Translations under genes and position numbers: made by a program
Part shown: positions 6,297 to 8,835 of the stretch, in pieces
Layout: every line of letters begins with the position of its first letter
Position numbering within the stretch: the stretch's first letter is position 1
Notes under the pieces: generated by a model
Told to the model about the DNA's origin: nothing
Database searches by the model: none
What the model saw: only the letters and a program-made list of their open reading frames with translations
From: Candidatus Dormiibacterota bacterium
Lineage (GTDB): Bacteria; Chloroflexota; Dormibacteria; Aeolococcales; Aeolococcaceae
Length of the DNA stretch: 8,835 nt
Assembly: GCA_019236085.1 (NCBI GenBank)
Contig: JAFAJR010000089.1
Span: 1 to 8,835 of the forward strand
Direction of reading: 5' to 3'

Positions 6297-7465
6297 GACC
6301 GCGAATCCGCGAAGGTGACCGAGAGAAGCCCCTCGTGCAACTTGCCCTTGGTGACGCGCTTGCCGTTAAGGACCCTGGGCAGCGATATCTCGCGCTTGTA
6401 GGGACCCACGGTGACGAACAGCTCACCCTCACGGTGCGAGATGTCGACGTCCTCCTTGCCCACGAAGGGCAGCTGCAGGTGCAGCTCGTACGCGTTGCCC
6501 ACCTTGCGCAAACGCTGCGGCACTGCGCGGTAGAAGATCTTCGACGGATCCTCGTCACCGTAGATGGACCGGGCCATCTCGCCAAGGTGCTGCACGCCCA
6601 CGATCTCGTGGTCGAACAGCCGGGTTCGCTTGATGGGGATGGGCGAGAATGCCGAATCGACCATCGCGGAGTAGCGCTCCTGCGACTGGCGCCAGCTGTC
6701 GAAATAGGCGTCGCGCACCTCGGGCGGCAGCACCCGGTTCACCACCACCATGTCTGTCAGGTAGTCGTACAGGCTCAGGTAGGTAAACGCGCGCTGTGCC
6801 TCCTTCACCACCATCTTCTCCAGGTTGAGCACGATGCGCACCGTGCACACCTTGGGATCGCCGAGGATCTTCTTCATGCTCTCGAGGTCGAGCAGCAGGT
6901 CCTTGACGTGGCCGAAGATCTCGTCACCCGGCAGCGGGATGCTGATGAACGGCTGCACCACCGGACGCGCAACCTTCATGACGCGCCGCTCGATGGGGAA
7001 GATCTTGTTGAGATACCACCGCGCCACGTCGGGAAACGCGAGCAGTTGCAAAGTCTCGCCGGTCGGCGCGCAGTCGATGATGAGGACGTCGAACTTCCCT
7101 TCGCGCTGATGGTGCTTCACCCACATGAGGCTCGCCACCTCCTCCATGCCTGGAGGCGAGGCGAGCTCCTCGGCGACGATGTCGTCGACCCCCTGGGAGG
7201 CGAAGAGCGACGTGAGGTACACGTGGATGCGGTCCCAGTGGTCCTCGAGCTCGTGCAGGGCGTTGACCTCCTGCCCCCACAGGTTGGGACCGATCTCGGT
7301 GGGATGGTCGCCGATCCGCACGTCGAGGCTGTCCCCCAGCGAGTGCGCCGCGTCGGTGCTGATGACAAGCGTGCGGTACCCCAGCTCGGCGCACCGCACG
7401 GCGGTCGCCGCGGCGACCGTTGTCTTGCCCACGCCGCCCTTGCCGGTGTAGAGGATCACGCGCAC
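6293..7465 (-). CDS. Get3/ArsA-family ATPase with C-terminal HSP20-like domain
   Basis: 390-residue cytosolic P-loop ATPase of the ArsA/TRC40/Get3 family. Visible: deviant Walker A GKGGVGKTT (8-16) with signature Lys9; switch I STDAAHSLGDSL (36-47; DAAHS in place of the usual DPAHS); switch II DCAPTGET (131-138); adenine loop VNRVLPPE (242-249). The only cysteines are 25, 132 and 207, so there is neither the arsenite-binding Cys set of ArsA nor the zinc CxxC of eukaryotic Get3. Residues about 320-386 form an alpha-crystallin/HSP20-like domain (YELHLQLPFVG, VDISHREGELFVTVG, REISLP). Get3 with this C-terminal domain and no zinc motif corresponds to Get3d-like proteins of cyanobacteria and plants and related bacterial ATPases. 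Arsenite transport is unlikely; binding of hydrophobic segments of membrane proteins is the family-based expectation. GTG start, 24 bases after the upstream tail-anchored gene. Confidence 0.93.
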   Translation of the reverse strand: MRVILYTGKGGVGKTTVAAATAVRCAELGYRTLVISTDAAHSLGDSLDVRIGDHPTEIGPNLWGQEVNALHELEDHWDRIHVYLTSLFASQGVDDIVAEELASPPGMEEVASLMWVKHHQREGKFDVLIIDCAPTGETLQLLAFPDVARWYLNKIFPIERRVMKVARPVVQPFISIPLPGDEIFGHVKDLLLDLESMKKILGDPKVCTVRIVLNLEKMVVKEAQRAFTYLSLYDYLTDMVVVNRVLPPEVRDAYFDSWRQSQERYSAMVDSAFSPIPIKRTRLFDHEIVGVQHLGEMARSIYGDEDPSKIFYRAVPQRLRKVGNAYELHLQLPFVGKEDVDISHREGELFVTVGPYKREISLPRVLNGKRVTKGKLHEGLLSVTFADSRS

Positions 7466-7489
7466 GTCAGTCGTTCCCGCGTTGCGGTG

Positions 7490-7918
7490 TCACGACACGA
7501 TGTGGCTCACCACCACGGCGGCGATGATGATGAGCACCACCATGCACGCAGCCATGACCGCCACCCGGCGCAGGTCCGACGGGACATAGGGGACCCTGTC
7601 GAAGGGGATCGCCGCGTCCTCGGATTCAAGGGGCCGGAACATGGCTGCGGTTGTGGTGCCGCGCTGCGGCGCGCGCGCCCCGGTGCGAGCCGCGGGCGCG
7701 GTGGTGAGGCGCTCGACGCGCCGCCGCGCCGGGGCCTGGTCCTGGACCGGGGCCTGAAGCGCAGGCTCGGGCTCGCCCGCCAGGGGCGAGGCGCCGAGAT
7801 AGTCAAGCGCCGCCGGCTGCGGTTCTATAAGCGTCGGCCGGCTGGGCACCGGGTTGGCCGCCGTGGGCGGCCGGCGCACGGCGGCGCGCTGCTTCTGCTT
7901 CCTAGTCTTTTTCGCCAT
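7490..7918 (-). CDS. Tail-anchored-type membrane protein, unknown function
   Basis: 142 residues. Start ATG 7918 is chosen over GTG 7948 because GGAAG sits about five bases upstream and the protein then begins with the basic MAKKTRKQKQR. Order: basic N-terminus (1-16); long Pro/Ala/Arg-rich, probably disordered region (17-95); juxtamembrane block PFDRVPYVPSDLRRVAVMA (105-123); one strongly hydrophobic segment about 119-137 (VAVMAACMVVLIIIAAVVV); only SHIVS after it. With no signal peptide and a single terminal TM this has tail-anchored topology, N-terminus in the cytoplasm. It lies 24 bases upstream of the Get3-like ATPase gene, the kind of chaperone that handles such proteins. The strong basic start resembles nucleic-acid or ribosome-binding tails, but no domain is recognised. 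Function, and whether it is an ATPase client, are inferences. Confidence 0.75.
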   Translation of the reverse strand: MAKKTRKQKQRAAVRRPPTAANPVPSRPTLIEPQPAALDYLGASPLAGEPEPALQAPVQDQAPARRRVERLTTAPAARTGARAPQRGTTTAAMFRPLESEDAAIPFDRVPYVPSDLRRVAVMAACMVVLIIIAAVVVSHIVS

Positions 7919-7990
7919 CCGGCTTCCAAGCGTATCAGCCGCCGTCACCGGGCAAAAACGAATGGGCAGCGGGGCCGGATGAGGGCGGCC
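7919..7990. other. Intergenic region upstream of the tail-anchored gene
   Basis: About 72 bases that I assign to no gene. On the minus strand a weak promoter-like pair TTGCCC (7955-7950) and TACGCT (7934-7929) has 15-base spacing and would leave almost no leader before ATG 7918, so it is only suggestive. A short inverted repeat GGCCG/CGGCC lies at 7973-7990 and a minus-strand run of five T at 7958-7954 follows it by about 15 bases, too far for a standard intrinsic terminator. This is the longest gap within the minus-strand run apart from the possible small ORF next to it and is the likeliest place for a transcription break or restart. Confidence 0.3.
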
Positions 7991-8107
7991 TCAGCGGTGC
8001 ATCACGAAGCCGGAGCGGTGGGCAGAGCCCGGCTCCCGCTGCCCTGGGATGACCACGGTCGTCGAGCCGAGGCCCAACATCTTGTGGATGGGGCCAGACT
8101 TTAGCAC
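7991..8107 (-). CDS. Possible 38-codon small ORF after the lipoate enzyme gene
   Basis: A GTG-initiated frame begins one base after the upstream gene's TGA and runs 38 codons to TGA at 7993-7991. The product starts VLKSGPIHKMLGLGSTTVV and ends in RSGFVMHR; ATG within it (codon 10) is an alternative start. Nearly every third position is G or C, as in the neighbouring genes, and the spacing matches the tight coupling used elsewhere in the run. It has a Gly-rich centre, several His/Arg, no TM segment and no recognised motif. A strong hairpin lies inside it, so a structured non-coding 3' region is the main alternative. Too short to trust from composition alone. Confidence 0.35.
   Translation of the reverse strand: MLKSGPIHKMLGLGSTTVVIPGQREPGSAHRSGFVMHR
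8020..8044. repeat. Bulged inverted repeat (hairpin)
   Basis: On the minus strand GGGCA...TGCCC closes an inner GAGC/GCTC stem (GAGCCGGGCTC), with four unpaired bases (GCGG) on one side. The G/C-rich stem would be stable in RNA. It lies between the lipoate enzyme gene and the tail-anchored gene, inside the possible small ORF, and is not followed by a T-run, so it is not a classical intrinsic terminator. It could act as an mRNA end-protecting or processing structure, or be chance in G/C-rich sequence. Confidence 0.35.
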
Positions 8108-8108
8108 A

Positions 8109-8828
8109 TCATGCAGTGGTGGTGTCAAGCGCCGCCGCGTCGGCGAAGGCAGCGTTCACCGCCTCGATCAACTCCTCGCGCTGCACCTGCCGTCCCAGGA
8201 TCGAGCGAATGCCGCCGGTGGCCGGGGCCACGGGCCCGCGGCGCAGGTACACGGCGGCCCGTGGCGGGTCCAGCAGGATGCTGCCGTGCTGCAGCAGCGC
8301 AGCGCCACGGCGCGCCTGGGCGCTGCCGACCAGCTTGCGGCCCTGGGCGTCGACCAGCTCGTGGGCCGAGGGTCTGGCAAAGCAATCGGCCAGCCGCGCG
8401 ATCGCGGCGGTCGTCGTCCGGAGATCCTTCGGGGTGCACTGCGCCACCGTCTCCACGCCGAGCCGGCGCAGGCCCTCAGCGATGACGGCATGGATCCGTT
8501 CGCAGGCCTGCAGGACGCGGCCGCCGAAACGGGGATCGTCGTCGCGGCACACAACGGCGTAGGTGAGCTCCTGGTCGTGCAGCACAGCGCGGCCGCCGCT
8601 CGGGCGGCGCACCACGTCCACGCCGTCCTGCTCGCAGCGAGTGAGGTCGACGTCGTCGAGGCTCTGCAAACGCCCCAGGCTCAGACAAGGCGGCTCGAAC
8701 CAGTAGAGCCGCACCAGGCCGGCGATCTCGCCGGCGGCGCACCGGTCCAGGAGCTCGGTGTCGGTCCGCATGTTCGTCGCACCGCCGGCGGCGCCGTCGA
8801 TGCGGACCTGCAGCGGCACCGCCGTCAC
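8109..8828 (-). CDS. Lipoate/octanoate protein transferase, LipM/LplA family
   Basis: 239 residues, biotin/lipoate A/B ligase fold, cytosolic; attaches lipoyl or octanoyl groups to lipoyl domains such as GcvH or 2-oxoacid dehydrogenase E2. Visible: N-terminal NMRTDTELL and PPCLSLGRLQ (47-56); RRPSGGRAVLH (74-84); CFARPSAHELV (149-159); GRKLVGSAQARR (163-174) with Lys165, the conserved carrier-binding lysine; LLQHGSILL (178-186). Cys149 in the CF-x-x-PS-x-x-E context matches the acyl-accepting cysteine of Bacillus LipM-type octanoyltransferases, which LplA ligases lack, so an octanoyltransferase is more likely than an ATP-dependent ligase. The GTG at 8828 forms a GTGA with a possible stop of a gene beyond the window; the frame stays open to the window edge, so the start is not certain. 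The downstream gene is separated by a gap, so operon membership is unclear. Confidence 0.88.
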   Translation of the reverse strand: MTAVPLQVRIDGAAGGATNMRTDTELLDRCAAGEIAGLVRLYWFEPPCLSLGRLQSLDDVDLTRCEQDGVDVVRRPSGGRAVLHDQELTYAVVCRDDDPRFGGRVLQACERIHAVIAEGLRRLGVETVAQCTPKDLRTTTAAIARLADCFARPSAHELVDAQGRKLVGSAQARRGAALLQHGSILLDPPRAAVYLRRGPVAPATGGIRSILGRQVQREELIEAVNAAFADAAALDTTTA

Positions 8829-8835
8829 ACGTTGA

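Noticed and set aside
6293..7465. Arsenic-resistance operon
   Set aside because: The ATPase has no arsenite-binding cysteine set, and there is no arsB, arsR, arsC or arsD; the HSP20-like domain points to protein handling.
7919..7948. Upstream GTG start for the tail-anchored protein
   Set aside because: The ATG at 7918 has a GGAAG just upstream and begins a typical basic N-terminus; the ten extra residues add nothing recognisable.
7954..7990. Intrinsic terminator on the minus strand (GGCCG/CGGCC stem plus five T)
   Set aside because: The stem is five base pairs and the T-run begins about 15 bases after it, so the geometry does not fit.
6335..8104. 589-codon plus-strand open frame opposite the ATPase and TA genes
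   Set aside because: It lies antisense to a gene with unmistakable Get3/ArsA motifs; its product is His/Arg/Val-rich low-complexity sequence with no domain, as expected from the reverse complement of G+C-rich coding DNA.

Overview
The window is G+C-rich, about two-thirds by eye, and densely coding with strong G/C third-position use. There are no RNA genes, insertion sequences, CRISPR arrays or other mobile features. Gene content (Get3/ArsA-type ATPase with an HSP20-like C-terminus, LipM/LplA-type lipoate enzyme, M50 protease, CaCA exchanger, HSD17B4-like SDR) and starts lacking Shine-Dalgarno sequences fit a high-G+C Gram-positive or Chloroflexota/Dormibacterota-like soil bacterium. This placement is an inference; no phylogenetic marker is present.

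Layout. Plus strand, 1-1922: the 3' part of a sugar-type MFS transporter gene, coupled by an ATGA overlap to a 250-residue four-TM protein of unknown function. These converge, with only 13 bases between stop codons, on a long minus-strand run from 8828 down to 1936. In transcription order that run is: LipM/LplA-type acyltransferase (8828-8109); a possible 38-codon ORF (8107-7991); a short non-coding stretch; a tail-anchored-looking membrane protein (7918-7490); Get3/ArsA-type ATPase with C-terminal alpha-crystallin domain (7465-6293); a 76-residue helical protein (6296-6066); M50 site-2-type protease (6031-5291); Nudix hydrolase (5294-4761); CaCA cation exchanger (4764-3763); GNAT acetyltransferase (3747-2881); SDR oxidoreductase (2841-1936).

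How the genes may work together. From the tail-anchored protein through the SDR the genes are separated by at most 39 bases, and three junctions are 4-base stop/start overlaps, so they are probably one transcript. The first part looks like a membrane-protein handling module: a Get3-like ATPase, a protein with the architecture of a tail-anchored client, a small helical protein and an intramembrane protease. The distal genes (Nudix, exchanger, GNAT, SDR) look like ordinary housekeeping or metabolic functions sharing the transcript.

The part most worth a second look is 6066-7918: a Get3d-like ATPase encoded next to a single-C-terminal-TM protein, plus an uncharacterised translationally coupled small protein. 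Nothing here proves a new system; the link is by architecture and neighbourhood only.
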